Below are positions 53,698-60,257 of a stretch of 64,000 nt of DNA, one piece after another. The notes under the pieces are model-generated. The model saw nothing but the letters and a program-made list of their open reading frames with translations, had not been told where the DNA came from and did not search any database. The position numbers and the translations under genes are program-made. Source of the stretch: Akkermansia sp. (GTDB lineage Bacteria > Verrucomicrobiota > Verrucomicrobiia > Verrucomicrobiales > Akkermansiaceae); the NCBI GenBank assembly GCA_017472085.1, contig JAFUQZ010000021.1, positions 52,078-116,077 of the forward strand, given 5' to 3'. Each line of letters opens with the position of its first letter. The first letter of the stretch is position 1.

Positions 53698-53877
53698 GTA
53701 GTCGGAGGGCGGGAGGCTGTTTTCGGCGGTCGGGCTGTCCGGGCAGAAGCCGCTGTGCTGCCAGCGGGGCTCTGCGCTGCCCTGTTCCCAGACAAGCGCG
53801 GCTGCCAGAGCCAGCAGCGGCAGCCCGGGTATGGCCAGCACCCCGGTGCAGATGATTTTTTCGCGGAGAGAAAGCAT
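53695..53877 (-). CDS. Small membrane protein, 60 residues
   Basis: One hydrophobic segment (ICTGVLAIPGLPLLALAAALVW) with a basic N terminus and a short polar tail. The stop codon lies in a heptad element. It might be a holin-like or membrane-signalling peptide; it could also be chance. Position and direction match the operon. Confidence 0.5.
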   Translation of the reverse strand: MLSLREKIICTGVLAIPGLPLLALAAALVWEQGSAEPRWQHSGFCPDSPTAENSLPPSDY

Positions 53878-53882
53878 GATGG

Positions 53883-53953
53883 GGAATTGACGATTGACGA
53901 ATTACGATTGACCCGTCTTCGCCTCTCCGTGGCTACGCCGAGGCAGGCGAATG
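53883..53953. repeat. Heptad element fused to a palindrome module
   Basis: Heptads ACGATTG-ACGAATT-ACGATTG are followed by the palindromic module CGCCTC...GGCTACGCCGAGGCAGGCG. An almost identical heptad-plus-palindrome combination occurs at 61923-62012. The copy supplies the last residues and the TAA of the 127-residue gene. Confidence 0.85.
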
Positions 53954-54285
53954 GAAATATCGCTGAGGGTGAGGATGGCTTCTGCGATGGCAGCACCGGC
54001 GGTGGTCAGGTGCTCCGGCAGGTTTTGCTGCTCATGCAGCAGGCATGCCAGCATCAGGTACTGCGCCAGCTCGGCATCGGTTTCGGTATCAACGGCTGCA
54101 TCCACGAGAAAACGCAGCAGCTTCCGCTGTATCTCTCGCCGTCTGCCGGTGCAGTTGATGCGCCGCAGAGAGGCGAAGTAGCCCAGGAAGTGCTGCCGGA
54201 CGTCGGCCAGCTGCTCACTGCTCAGCGCGGCGGCTGCGGCGCGGGCTTGTTCGTCCAAGCCGGGGGTAGTAGGAAATGATTTCAT
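53902..54285 (-). CDS. Phage early protein of unknown function, 127 residues
   Basis: I take the ATG at 54283-54285 (MKSFPTTPGLDEQ...) because upstream codons overlap the neighbouring gene in another frame. Largely helical: DEQARAAAAALSSEQLADVRQHFLGYFASLRR and DAELAQYLMLACLLHEQQNLPEHL. The last residues (RLPRRSHGEAKTGQS) and stop are encoded by the palindrome-heptad element. No family recognised. Confidence 0.65.
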   Translation of the reverse strand: MKSFPTTPGLDEQARAAAAALSSEQLADVRQHFLGYFASLRRINCTGRRREIQRKLLRFLVDAAVDTETDAELAQYLMLACLLHEQQNLPEHLTTAGAAIAEAILTLSDISIRLPRRSHGEAKTGQS

Positions 54286-54305
54286 TGACGATTGACGATT
54301 TTTGA
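54284..54305. repeat. Short heptad element upstream of the 127-residue gene
   Basis: TTGACGATTGACGATTTTTGA: two to three heptads directly against the ATG, between two early genes. Confidence 0.7.
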
Positions 54306-54319
54306 AGTTCGGTGTGAGC

Positions 54320-54742
54320 TCAGCGGGTGACGGTGGCGAGGTAGTAGCCCAGCAACACACCGCACAGGGGCAAAAGCAGCAGCAGAACAACTGCCGACAC
54401 CGTGTTGAAACGGTCTTTCTTTTCGGCGGTTTGGGCGGTTTGGGCGGTTTGGAGTTTTTTGTGCCAGGCCTCAAGGATGGCTTCACAGCGAGGATTACAA
54501 TGTTGATTTTTAATCGTGCGGGTTTGAAGCTTCTTCAGTATGCCTATGCGCTCTACTCTTTCAAAGTCCCATAATTCCAACATAGAATTGCCTATTGTCC
54601 CTTTTGTCACATAAAGCTCGGGCAGACTTTTGCCGCCAAATAGATCTATGAGGTAGGCGTATTCAAAGCCATCAGAACACAAGAAGACGATGTTCGGAGG
54701 GGTGGCTTGAGTGGTCTCGCTTTTTTGGTGTAATCTTATCAT
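54320..54742 (-). CDS. Phage protein with C-terminal membrane anchor, 140 residues
   Basis: Soluble N-terminal part (NIVFLCSDGFEYAYLIDLFGGKSLPELY), a KKLQTAQTAQTAEKK linker with three 9-nt repeats, then a single C-terminal helix (VSAVVLLLLLPLCGVLLGYYLATV). Tail-anchored in the inner membrane, N terminus in the cytosol. Unknown function; a superinfection-exclusion role is only a thought. Confidence 0.65.
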   Translation of the reverse strand: MIRLHQKSETTQATPPNIVFLCSDGFEYAYLIDLFGGKSLPELYVTKGTIGNSMLELWDFERVERIGILKKLQTRTIKNQHCNPRCEAILEAWHKKLQTAQTAQTAEKKDRFNTVSAVVLLLLLPLCGVLLGYYLATVTR

Positions 54743-54754
54743 TGTCGGTGGGAG

Positions 54755-54961
54755 TTAGCGGGTTACTCGCTCGCGGAACTGGAGGTTCGGGTTAAATGGT
54801 AATTGCCGAAGGGCTCGCAAAACTTCACCGCTTTCTCTTTTTCCGCTGAGCACCATATTCACATGCGCAGCACTACGACCTATGCGGCGGGCTGCTCCGG
54901 CGATGGTATAGCCATGGTTATAAAGCCATGTTTTCGTTATCGTATTACCTTGCGTTTTCAT
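54755..54961 (-). CDS. Ner/Cro-like DNA-binding regulator, 68 residues
   Basis: First gene of the leftward early operon, diverging from the repressor. The helix-turn-helix reads LYNHGYTIAGAARRIGRSAAHVNMVLSGKRESGEVLRALRQL. The size and place match Mu Ner, which turns down early and repressor transcription. The likely -10 TATTCT lies about 12 nt before the ATG and close to an operator-like palindrome. Confidence 0.72.
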   Translation of the reverse strand: MKTQGNTITKTWLYNHGYTIAGAARRIGRSAAHVNMVLSGKRESGEVLRALRQLPFNPNLQFRERVTR

Positions 54962-54987
54962 GGTTTTTGTGATAGAATATTCGCGTA

Positions 54988-55002
54988 ACAGATGTTCTGT
55001 AC
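54988..55002. promoter_or_regulatory. Operator-like site in the ner-repressor intergenic region
   Basis: ACAGA-TGT-TCTGT followed by AC. The half site TCTGTAC recurs in the large palindrome after the repressor gene (55398-55454), which suggests one regulator binds both regions. Confidence 0.5.
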
Positions 55003-55032
55003 GAGATAAAAGTTAAACATAATGGAAAGAAA

Positions 55033-55395
55033 ATGGCAAGCGAAAACTTAAAGAAAAAAGAAATTTCTGCACGTATTGCTCTCGCCGTTGAACGGAGCGG
55101 CCGCAAAGCTAAGGATATAGCAGCGGCTCTTGGAGTTTCCGAAGTAACTATGTCTAAGTATGTAAACGGAGTTTCTACTCCAAAAAATGATTACCTTATA
55201 TCCTTGTCTCAAGAATTAAATGTTTCGGTAAGTTGGATATTGAGCGGCAAAGATGAGCCCTTTCCTGCCGACACATCCCCCTCGTACGAAGAATGGAAAA
55301 GGAGAGCTTTAGAAGCCGAAAAGAAGCTGGCTATTTTACGGGGGGTTATTCCCATGTTGAATGAAGTCAATAATGTGCTGTCAAAAAATTTGTAA
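55033..55395 (+). CDS. XRE-family phage repressor (CI-like), 120 residues
   Basis: N-terminal HTH (about residues 10-66): ISARIALAVERSGRKAKDIAAALGVSEVTMSKYVNGVSTPKNDYLISLSQELNVSVSWILSG is a classic Cro/CI domain. The C-terminal half (about 75-120) is a coiled-coil-like helix suited to dimerisation, with no LexA-type peptidase. It diverges from ner. The gene and its surroundings are clearly more AT-rich than the rest of the prophage. Confidence 0.85.
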   Translation: MASENLKKKEISARIALAVERSGRKAKDIAAALGVSEVTMSKYVNGVSTPKNDYLISLSQELNVSVSWILSGKDEPFPADTSPSYEEWKRRALEAEKKLAILRGVIPMLNEVNNVLSKNL

Positions 55396-55397
55396 TT

Positions 55398-55454
55398 ATC
55401 TGTACGCGCACAAAACGGGCGCGTACAGATATTAAACGCGTTTAATATCTGTAC
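55398..55454. promoter_or_regulatory. Overlapping palindromes downstream of the repressor
   Basis: A perfect 32-nt palindrome spans 55423-55454 (half site GTACAGATATTAAACG). Its left part also pairs with ATCTGTACGCGC at 55398-55409 (partner GCGCGTACAGAT, 55419-55430), so two hairpins exclude each other. Three copies of the GTACAGA/TCTGTAC motif lie here. No T run follows, so operators or an RNA switch are likelier than a plain terminator. Confidence 0.75.
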
Positions 55455-55486
55455 ACGTGCATAAAATAGCCTCCAAAAAGGAAATA

Positions 55487-56080
55487 ATGAGCATAGAGGA
55501 ATTACAGAAGTGGCAAGAGGTGATTTATGCGGTTACGAGGGGGAGACTGAGCTCCGTGCAGGCTCGAGAGGAAATGCGGCGGTATCTGGAGAGGACAGGC
55601 TACACGCCCGATCCGGGGTTGGAGGGGACAATAAGAGATCGTAGTTCAGTAGAGGGAATGAAACATATCATTGACACGAATGTGGCGATGGCAAGGGGCT
55701 GGGCGCAACGGCAGGAGATGCTGGGGGATGTGCTGAGTCCCGGGCAGGAGCTGTACCGGCAGCGCAACAGCCGGGTGCCGCGCAACTGGACGCAGCGGTG
55801 GCAGGATGCTGCGGAGGCGGTAGGCTGGGAAGGAGTGGCACGGGGCGGGCAGATGATTGCGCTGGTGACAAGTCCGATATGGGTGGAGCTGTCTGCGTTT
55901 GATAATCCGTACCCGCCGTTTGATTACAACAGCGGGATGCGGGTGCGCCCGGTGGATTTTGAGGTGTGCGAGGAGCTTGGGTTGGTGAGCCTTGATGATA
56001 TCGATGCGCTGGAGGAGGAGATGCAGGCGCAAAAGAGAATCTTATCACCTCCTGTACTTATGTTAGGGGAATACGATTAA
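55487..56080 (+). CDS. Phage protein, possibly head-morphogenesis (Mu F-like) related, 197 residues
   Basis: AAGGAAATA before the ATG gives a fair ribosome site. The sequence IDTNVAMARGWAQRQEMLGD, followed by RVPRNWTQRWQDAAEAVGWEGVARGGQMIALVTSPIWVELS and DNPYPPFDYNSGMRV, resembles C-terminal parts of Mu gpF/SPP1 gp7-type minor head proteins. That assignment is tentative. Its place, just after the repressor and far from terminase and portal, would be odd for a head gene. Confidence 0.5.
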   Translation: MSIEELQKWQEVIYAVTRGRLSSVQAREEMRRYLERTGYTPDPGLEGTIRDRSSVEGMKHIIDTNVAMARGWAQRQEMLGDVLSPGQELYRQRNSRVPRNWTQRWQDAAEAVGWEGVARGGQMIALVTSPIWVELSAFDNPYPPFDYNSGMRVRPVDFEVCEELGLVSLDDIDALEEEMQAQKRILSPPVLMLGEYD

Positions 56081-56104
56081 AGTGCTTTTTACAAATAGAT
56101 AGAC

Positions 56105-57136
56105 ATGGCAAAAAAATCAAAGACAGTCAATTACCGGAAAGCTGAGCTCATCGGCAAAGAGGGTGAAGTAATAGAGGAAACTCTGGAATCACTTATAAGG
56201 CGTGCTTTAAAATCAGAGAACGTACCCAGTCCGGTAAAATACGCATACGGCATTGAGGGACAAAACTCGTATCTCTTACTGCACAGTATGAAAAACAAGC
56301 GGCCATATAGTCAAAAAGGTTGTTTATGTGGATGTATTTCATTGTATGATGATGAAACAAAGGTATCATTGGTAGATTCCGAGTACAACGAGGAAAAGGA
56401 CGAAGTATTCAACGAACAAGTGGCTCCAGTTGATTCTAATAATAAATTGAGAAAATTGGAGCAGCAAGCCCACTATTTCGCCATTAGGGGGAATCATGTT
56501 GCTATCATGGCGGCTTCCAGCAAAGGTATTGACATGCTGAAGGATTTCTTTACATGGCTGATTCAGGATATTTCTTGCATTATGCCAACAGTATCGGTAG
56601 ATTTAGTCAATATTCCAACGCAGAATGCCCTTGCCATGCTTACCGAAAAACCCGTTCGTAGCATCAGCTTTAGCTCGTCTGCATATACCCAGCATATTCA
56701 GCCGATGTCGGAGGATGAAATTAAAGAGATAAAAGGAAAAGAAAAAGGAACAAGGAAAGAATATGTGCGAAAAATTTATGAGGAAAAACCTGTTGTGCGA
56801 GCAATTTTAGATGCGATTGGGTGTCCTCCTGTGCTTAATGCCTATACTTCAGCCGAAGATTTGGATGGTCTAAGCGTGGCTATTGAATTTAAATGCAAGC
56901 AAAGAAAAAACGAATCAGGGCAGAATCTGGTGCGCGACATTGCCCGACACGTTGGTGGAATAGAAGAACTTTCCCCTGTTATTAACCTTTCAGGAAAAAG
57001 TTACATATCAAAAGACATGCTGACGGTTAAAGATACGCTTGTGGTAGAGGGGGATGGAAAGAATCTACATCGAACAGGTGCAATGCGTTCCTTGGCCGAC
57101 TGGCTTGTTGAACAAATAGAGAGCGGCCTTGTTTAA
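56105..57136 (+). CDS. AT-rich cargo gene of unknown function, 343 residues
   Basis: Not recognised. Soluble protein: N-terminal KSKTVNYRKAELIGKEGEVIEETLESLIRRAL; a middle part YFAIRGNHVAIMAASSKGIDMLKDFFTWLIQD; a Lys/Glu-rich linker EIKEIKGKEKGTRKEYVRKIYEEKP; and a C-terminal part ending SLADWLVEQIESGLV. Codon use is far more AT-rich than in the flanking phage genes, a sign of separate acquisition. It is paired with a membrane protein gene 43 nt downstream. A sensor-plus-membrane-effector (defence or exclusion) pair is a guess from layout only. Confidence 0.7.
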   Translation: MAKKSKTVNYRKAELIGKEGEVIEETLESLIRRALKSENVPSPVKYAYGIEGQNSYLLLHSMKNKRPYSQKGCLCGCISLYDDETKVSLVDSEYNEEKDEVFNEQVAPVDSNNKLRKLEQQAHYFAIRGNHVAIMAASSKGIDMLKDFFTWLIQDISCIMPTVSVDLVNIPTQNALAMLTEKPVRSISFSSSAYTQHIQPMSEDEIKEIKGKEKGTRKEYVRKIYEEKPVVRAILDAIGCPPVLNAYTSAEDLDGLSVAIEFKCKQRKNESGQNLVRDIARHVGGIEELSPVINLSGKSYISKDMLTVKDTLVVEGDGKNLHRTGAMRSLADWLVEQIESGLV

Positions 57137-57179
57137 GGGATTGCAATTTATGTTGTTCGTGGTATAATGAGGCGATACA

Positions 57180-57719
57180 ATGAAAGGACTCCACATATAC
57201 ATGAAAGAAGGCAGGTATCGGCATGCTGAGGCCATACTCTTGTCTTTGATTTTCTTGTATGTGTTGTATGATGTACTGGAAGAGTCACATCTGAGGGTGA
57301 TTGGCAATTTTTTCAAGGTGTCGGCTGCGGTAGTTACAGCCTCCGGAGTGGTGGCGTACAACCTGCGCAATAGGGTTGTAGACTTCTCAAAATTTTTGAT
57401 TTCCCAGAGTAAAGATTTCGAGGAGATTTCAAGAAAGACAAAGGAATCTTGCCATCGGTTGACCTTTATTGTGTTCTTTAGCTTTATTTCAGGCGTACTG
57501 TGCATGCTTGCAGGTATACATGAACATGTACATATCATGGCCGTGGCCGGGGTGGGATTCATCTTCAGCACAGTATGGTATGCCCATATCATTTTCGCTT
57601 TTGATGAGTTGGAGGAAAAAATGCTGGATACCGCAATGGAAAATCGACAACAGGAAGAAGCGCAAAAACGCAAGCAATTTCTTGAGGCCGGCAAACAAGA
57701 GCATCCTGACAATTTTTGA
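57180..57719 (+). CDS. AT-rich cargo gene: four-helix membrane protein, 179 residues
   Basis: Four hydrophobic segments (AILLSLIFLYVLYDVL, VIGNFFKVSAAVVTASGVVAY, LTFIVFFSFISGVLCMLAGI, HIMAVAGVGFIFSTVWYAHIIF) grouped in two pairs around a cytosolic loop (VVDFSKFLISQSKDFEEISRKTKES), and a charged C-terminal tail (ENRQQEEAQKRKQF). Unknown family. It shares codon bias and direction with the 343-residue gene and is followed by a strong terminator, so the two form one unit. Confidence 0.72.
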   Translation: MKGLHIYMKEGRYRHAEAILLSLIFLYVLYDVLEESHLRVIGNFFKVSAAVVTASGVVAYNLRNRVVDFSKFLISQSKDFEEISRKTKESCHRLTFIVFFSFISGVLCMLAGIHEHVHIMAVAGVGFIFSTVWYAHIIFAFDELEEKMLDTAMENRQQEEAQKRKQFLEAGKQEHPDNF

Positions 57720-57745
57720 TTTTCCAGACCGTACGCAACATTACG

Positions 57746-57767
57746 CCCCGGTGATTCCGGGGCTTTT
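57746..57767. terminator. Terminator of the cargo pair
   Basis: CCCCGG/CCGGGG stem (57746-57751 with 57757-57762, 5-nt loop) followed by CTTTTT. It may also serve the convergent HTH gene that ends at 57773. Confidence 0.85.
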
Positions 57768-57772
57768 TGGTT

Positions 57773-58105
57773 TTACCACACCAAGGGTAGCTCGCCCTGG
57801 AGGAGGGCGGATTGGATGGGGGCGGCTTTGGTGCGGGCAGATTGCACCATGGCGGCCTGGAGGGCGCCGAGGGAAACTTCATCAATGAGCCATTTGCGGC
57901 CCCGTGGGCCGCGTGGTTTCCAGGCCACGAGGGTGCCGTCTGCTATCATGCGCAGGATGGTCATGCGGCTGTAGCGGAGCATGGCGGCGGCGTGTTCTAC
58001 GGTGACGCCGCGCGGCGCCGGCAATTGTTTGGTTTCCACAGGGGGTATTGTAACATGCTTTTTTGAGTTGGCAAGAGGGCGGCGGCTTTTTTGCACATAA
58101 TGCAC
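57773..58105 (-). CDS. Excisionase/MerR-type helix-turn-helix protein, 110 residues
   Basis: The winged-helix DNA-binding core reads VTVEHAAAMLRYSRMTILRMIADGTLVAWKPRGPRGRKWLIDEVSL, the HTH_17 form used by excisionases and small regulators. GTG start at 58103-58105; no nearby ATG. It faces away from the late module and may control it through the repeats upstream. Confidence 0.75.
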   Translation of the reverse strand: MHYVQKSRRPLANSKKHVTIPPVETKQLPAPRGVTVEHAAAMLRYSRMTILRMIADGTLVAWKPRGPRGRKWLIDEVSLGALQAAMVQSARTKAAPIQSALLQGELPLVW

Positions 58106-58143
58106 TTAGTGCACATAAAGAACATAGTGCACATAAAGAACAC
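58092..58143 (+). repeat. Direct repeats upstream of the HTH gene and late module
   Basis: GTGCACATAAAGAACA occurs at 58109-58124 and 58127-58142 (18-nt spacing), with a partial third GCACATAATGCAC copy before it. One and a half to two helical turns of spacing would suit tandem binding of a regulator such as the adjacent HTH protein. Confidence 0.7.
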
Positions 58144-58264
58144 AGCGGGTGGCGGGGCGGTCGTTGTTGTGGTAGGGTATGGGCGTGCCTGCGGGGCGCG
58201 GGCGGTTCGGCGCGGTTGCCTGTTTCCACCATCTACACCGCCCGCCCCGCAGGGAGTTCAGGAA

Positions 58265-58306
58265 GTACGATTTACGCATTTCAAATAATGCCGCCCTGCG
58301 GGCGGG
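58265..58306. repeat. Heptad element with the GCCGCCC palindrome module
   Basis: Two heptads (GTACGATTTACGCATT) followed by TTCAAATAATGCCGCCC and its inverted GGGCGGG. The same tail, ATTCAAATAATGCCGCCC, follows heptads at 63516-63577 in the portal gene. Confidence 0.8.
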
Positions 58307-58313
58307 GGTAGTT

Positions 58314-58850
58314 ATGAGCACGGATAAGCACATAGTGTTGGATGTAGGGCATGCGAATGGCACGGGGGCTTGTGGCCACGGGCTGGAGGAGCATGAGGTG
58401 TGCGCGGAGCTGGCGGTGCTGCTGAAGCGGCTGCTGGTGCTGCGCGGATTCACGGTTTCTGTGATTGATTATCCGGAGCAATCGAATGCCATGGATTTGA
58501 ACCGGACGGTGGCGGCGTGCAATGCGTTGCAGCCGGATTTTATTGTGAGTCTGCACTGTGACTGCTCTGCGAATGAGGCGGCACAGGGGGCGCATGTGTG
58601 CTATCTGAGCCGGAAGGGGCTGACGATGGCGCGCTGTATTGCGGGGCGGCTGTGTGAGCTGCTGCCGGGGCGCGCGGAGTCGGTGGTGCCGAGGGCGAAT
58701 CTGGCGATTCTGCGGCGGACGCATGCGCCGGCGGTGCTGGTGGAGTGCGGGTTTCTGAGCAATGCGGCGGATGCGGCGATGCTGCGGGATAATCTGCCGG
58801 GTGTTGCGGCGGCGATTTCGCAGGGAATCACGGACTACTTTGAGAATTGA
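58314..58850 (+). CDS. Phage endolysin, N-acetylmuramoyl-L-alanine amidase (Amidase_3)
   Basis: First gene of the rightward late module; digests peptidoglycan at lysis. The 178 residues are a bare catalytic domain: HIVLDVGHANG (zinc His), GLEEHEVCAELAVLL (zinc Glu), VSLHCDCSANE (zinc His) and LVECGFLSNAAD (catalytic Glu). No signal peptide, so release depends on a holin. The ATG at 58314 follows the repeat element; upstream codons lie inside repeats and are not used. Confidence 0.9.
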   Translation: MSTDKHIVLDVGHANGTGACGHGLEEHEVCAELAVLLKRLLVLRGFTVSVIDYPEQSNAMDLNRTVAACNALQPDFIVSLHCDCSANEAAQGAHVCYLSRKGLTMARCIAGRLCELLPGRAESVVPRANLAILRRTHAPAVLVECGFLSNAADAAMLRDNLPGVAAAISQGITDYFEN

Positions 58851-58853
58851 CAA

Positions 58854-59360
58854 ATGAGAAAGGTTTTTACAGGTTTGTTTGTAGTCACGCTGGTGCTGGT
58901 GTTGTGCTGCCCGCTGCTGGGTGGTGAGACGCAGCCCGGCTACGTCGGAACGGAGTCCCGTTCCGTCTACGCCGAGGCTCGCCCCTCCGAAACTCCGGGG
59001 CTCGGGGAAGATAGCGGGCTGACGTGGTATCAGGTGGCGGGTATGCTGGCGGCTATCGGCACGGCAACCACGCTGGGCTGGCAGGGGCATAAGAAGATGA
59101 ATGCCATCCGCATTGAGCCGCAGCCGCTGGAAGTGAAGCTGGGCAAGGAGTATGTGACCCGCAGTGAATTTGAGGATTACCGCAAGCAGGTGAGTGATGA
59201 TATTGCGAGTGTCCACAAGCGGCTGGATACGGTGACTCCGGCTGTGGCGCAGATGCAGGGTAAGCTGGATATGATTGCCGCCAACCAGGACAAGATTCTC
59301 AACCTTTTGATGACCGGCCGCGCCGCAGGCGCGGGGAACTCTGCCAATCGTCAATCGTAA
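58854..59360 (+). CDS. Phage membrane protein of the lysis region, 168 residues
   Basis: An N-terminal hydrophobic segment (VFTGLFVVTLVLVLCCPLLG), a second (WYQVAGMLAAIGTATTLGW) and a coiled-coil tail (EFEDYRKQVSDDIASVHKRLDTVTPAVAQMQGKLDMIAANQDKILNLL). This is the shape of holin or spanin-like accessory proteins, 3 nt after the endolysin gene. Residues about 30-50 (PGYVGTESRSVYAEARPSE) come from a palindromic module (CTACGTCGG...CTACGCCGAGGC) of the repeat family. The stop codon lies in a heptad element (TCG TAA). Confidence 0.72.
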   Translation: MRKVFTGLFVVTLVLVLCCPLLGGETQPGYVGTESRSVYAEARPSETPGLGEDSGLTWYQVAGMLAAIGTATTLGWQGHKKMNAIRIEPQPLEVKLGKEYVTRSEFEDYRKQVSDDIASVHKRLDTVTPAVAQMQGKLDMIAANQDKILNLLMTGRAAGAGNSANRQS

Positions 59361-59379
59361 ATCGTACTTTGTAAATCCT
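59343..59379. repeat. Heptad element between two late genes
   Basis: AATCGTCAATCGTAAATCGTACTTTGTAAATC: TCGT every 7 nt. It supplies the TAA of the upstream gene and ends next to the ATG of the following one. Confidence 0.85.
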
Positions 59380-59380
59380 T

Positions 59381-59647
59381 ATGACTGACCAAAAGAAGAG
59401 AGAGCGCACGATACGGCGCACCTTGCTGGAAGACCTGAGCAACACACCGCGCGGGTATATGCAGCCGCAGGAATCGCTGGAAGGCAGCGCGCGCCTTGCG
59501 GTGTGTCCGCCGCCCACGGCTGGGGAGTTCGAGAGTGCTTTCCGGCGTATGGAAGCAGATGCGCTGATACATTGCGAAGTTGACGCCATGGGGGTGAAGC
59601 GATGGAGCATCACGGCAATCGGGCGCGCTGCGCTGGCAGAGTGCTGA
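59381..59647 (+). CDS. Small phage protein, probably winged-helix, 88 residues
   Basis: MTDQKKRERTIRRTLLEDLS..., then AGEFESAFRRMEADALIHCEVDAMGVKRWSITAIGRAALAE, which reads like a small winged helix (helix, helix, wing). In Mu-like phages a similar small gene often lies just before the terminase genes. Function not known. Confidence 0.65.
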   Translation: MTDQKKRERTIRRTLLEDLSNTPRGYMQPQESLEGSARLAVCPPPTAGEFESAFRRMEADALIHCEVDAMGVKRWSITAIGRAALAEC

Positions 59648-59690
59648 AGTACGAATGACGATTGACGAAGTACGAAGTAAAAGCAAGGCG
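59648..59690. repeat. Heptad element containing the start codon of the small terminase gene
   Basis: Triplets between ACGA cores read ATG, TTG, AGT, AGT. The ATG triplet at 59655 is the start codon, and the first eight codons of the gene (MTIDEVRS) are heptad sequence. Confidence 0.85.
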
Positions 59691-60203
59691 GCTAAAGCCG
59701 CAAGGGTCATGAAGAAGTTACGCAAAGACAGCAAATTTGCCCGCCTGACGGAAGAGCAGCGCGGTGAGCTGGCCATGTATCTGGAATGCAACGGCCTGGA
59801 AGACGCCCAGCAATGGCTTGCCGCGCGTGGTGTGGAAGTGAGTCTGCAGAATATCAGCGAGTATTACCGGCTGCATGTGCTGCCCTACAAGTGGGTACGC
59901 ATGGAAACGGCGGCCGCCGTGCTCAGCAAAGTGGGCGGCGATAAAGTGACCGATGCCGCGCACCGCGCTGTGGCACAGCGCGTGTTTGAGCTGAGCACAG
60001 ACCCGAAGGCAGACCCGGAGCTGCTGGCCAGGTTTTACAAGCTCATGAACGATGGGCAGGCCACGGCGCAGAATGAGCGCAAGCTGGCACTGCTGGAGAA
60101 GAAAGCCGCCGCTGCTGATGCCGCCGCTGAGGCGGTGAAAGACGGGTCGCTGAGTCCGGCGGAGAAGGAGGCGAGAATCAGGGAAATCTTTGGATTGAAT
60201 TGA
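59655..60203 (+). CDS. Terminase small subunit, Mu gp27-like (DUF3486)
   Basis: Recognises phage DNA for packaging. The 182 residues include a helical DNA-binding half (LTEEQRGELAMYLECNGLEDAQQWLAARGVEVSLQNISEYYRLHVLP) and a helical C-terminal half with KADPELLARFYKLMNDGQATAQNERKLALLEKKAAAADAAA. Size, order and place before the large terminase match gp27. The N terminus is encoded by a heptad element, so the ancestral start may have been different. Confidence 0.82.
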   Translation: MTIDEVRSKSKAAKAARVMKKLRKDSKFARLTEEQRGELAMYLECNGLEDAQQWLAARGVEVSLQNISEYYRLHVLPYKWVRMETAAAVLSKVGGDKVTDAAHRAVAQRVFELSTDPKADPELLARFYKLMNDGQATAQNERKLALLEKKAAAADAAAEAVKDGSLSPAEKEARIREIFGLN

Positions 60204-60240
60204 CGATTTTTAATTTCAGGCGGCTACGCCGCAAGCAACG
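60204..60240. repeat. Short repeat between terminase genes
   Basis: One heptad (TTGACGATTTTTAATTTC) and the module GGCGGCTACGCCGC, the same module that closes the copy at 63916-63972. Confidence 0.75.
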
Positions 60241-60257
60241 AGAGAATAGCAAGGGAC

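Noticed and set aside
59381..59647. Assignment of the 88-residue protein to a named Mu gene
   Set aside because: The winged-helix look and position are suggestive, but no motif is specific enough.
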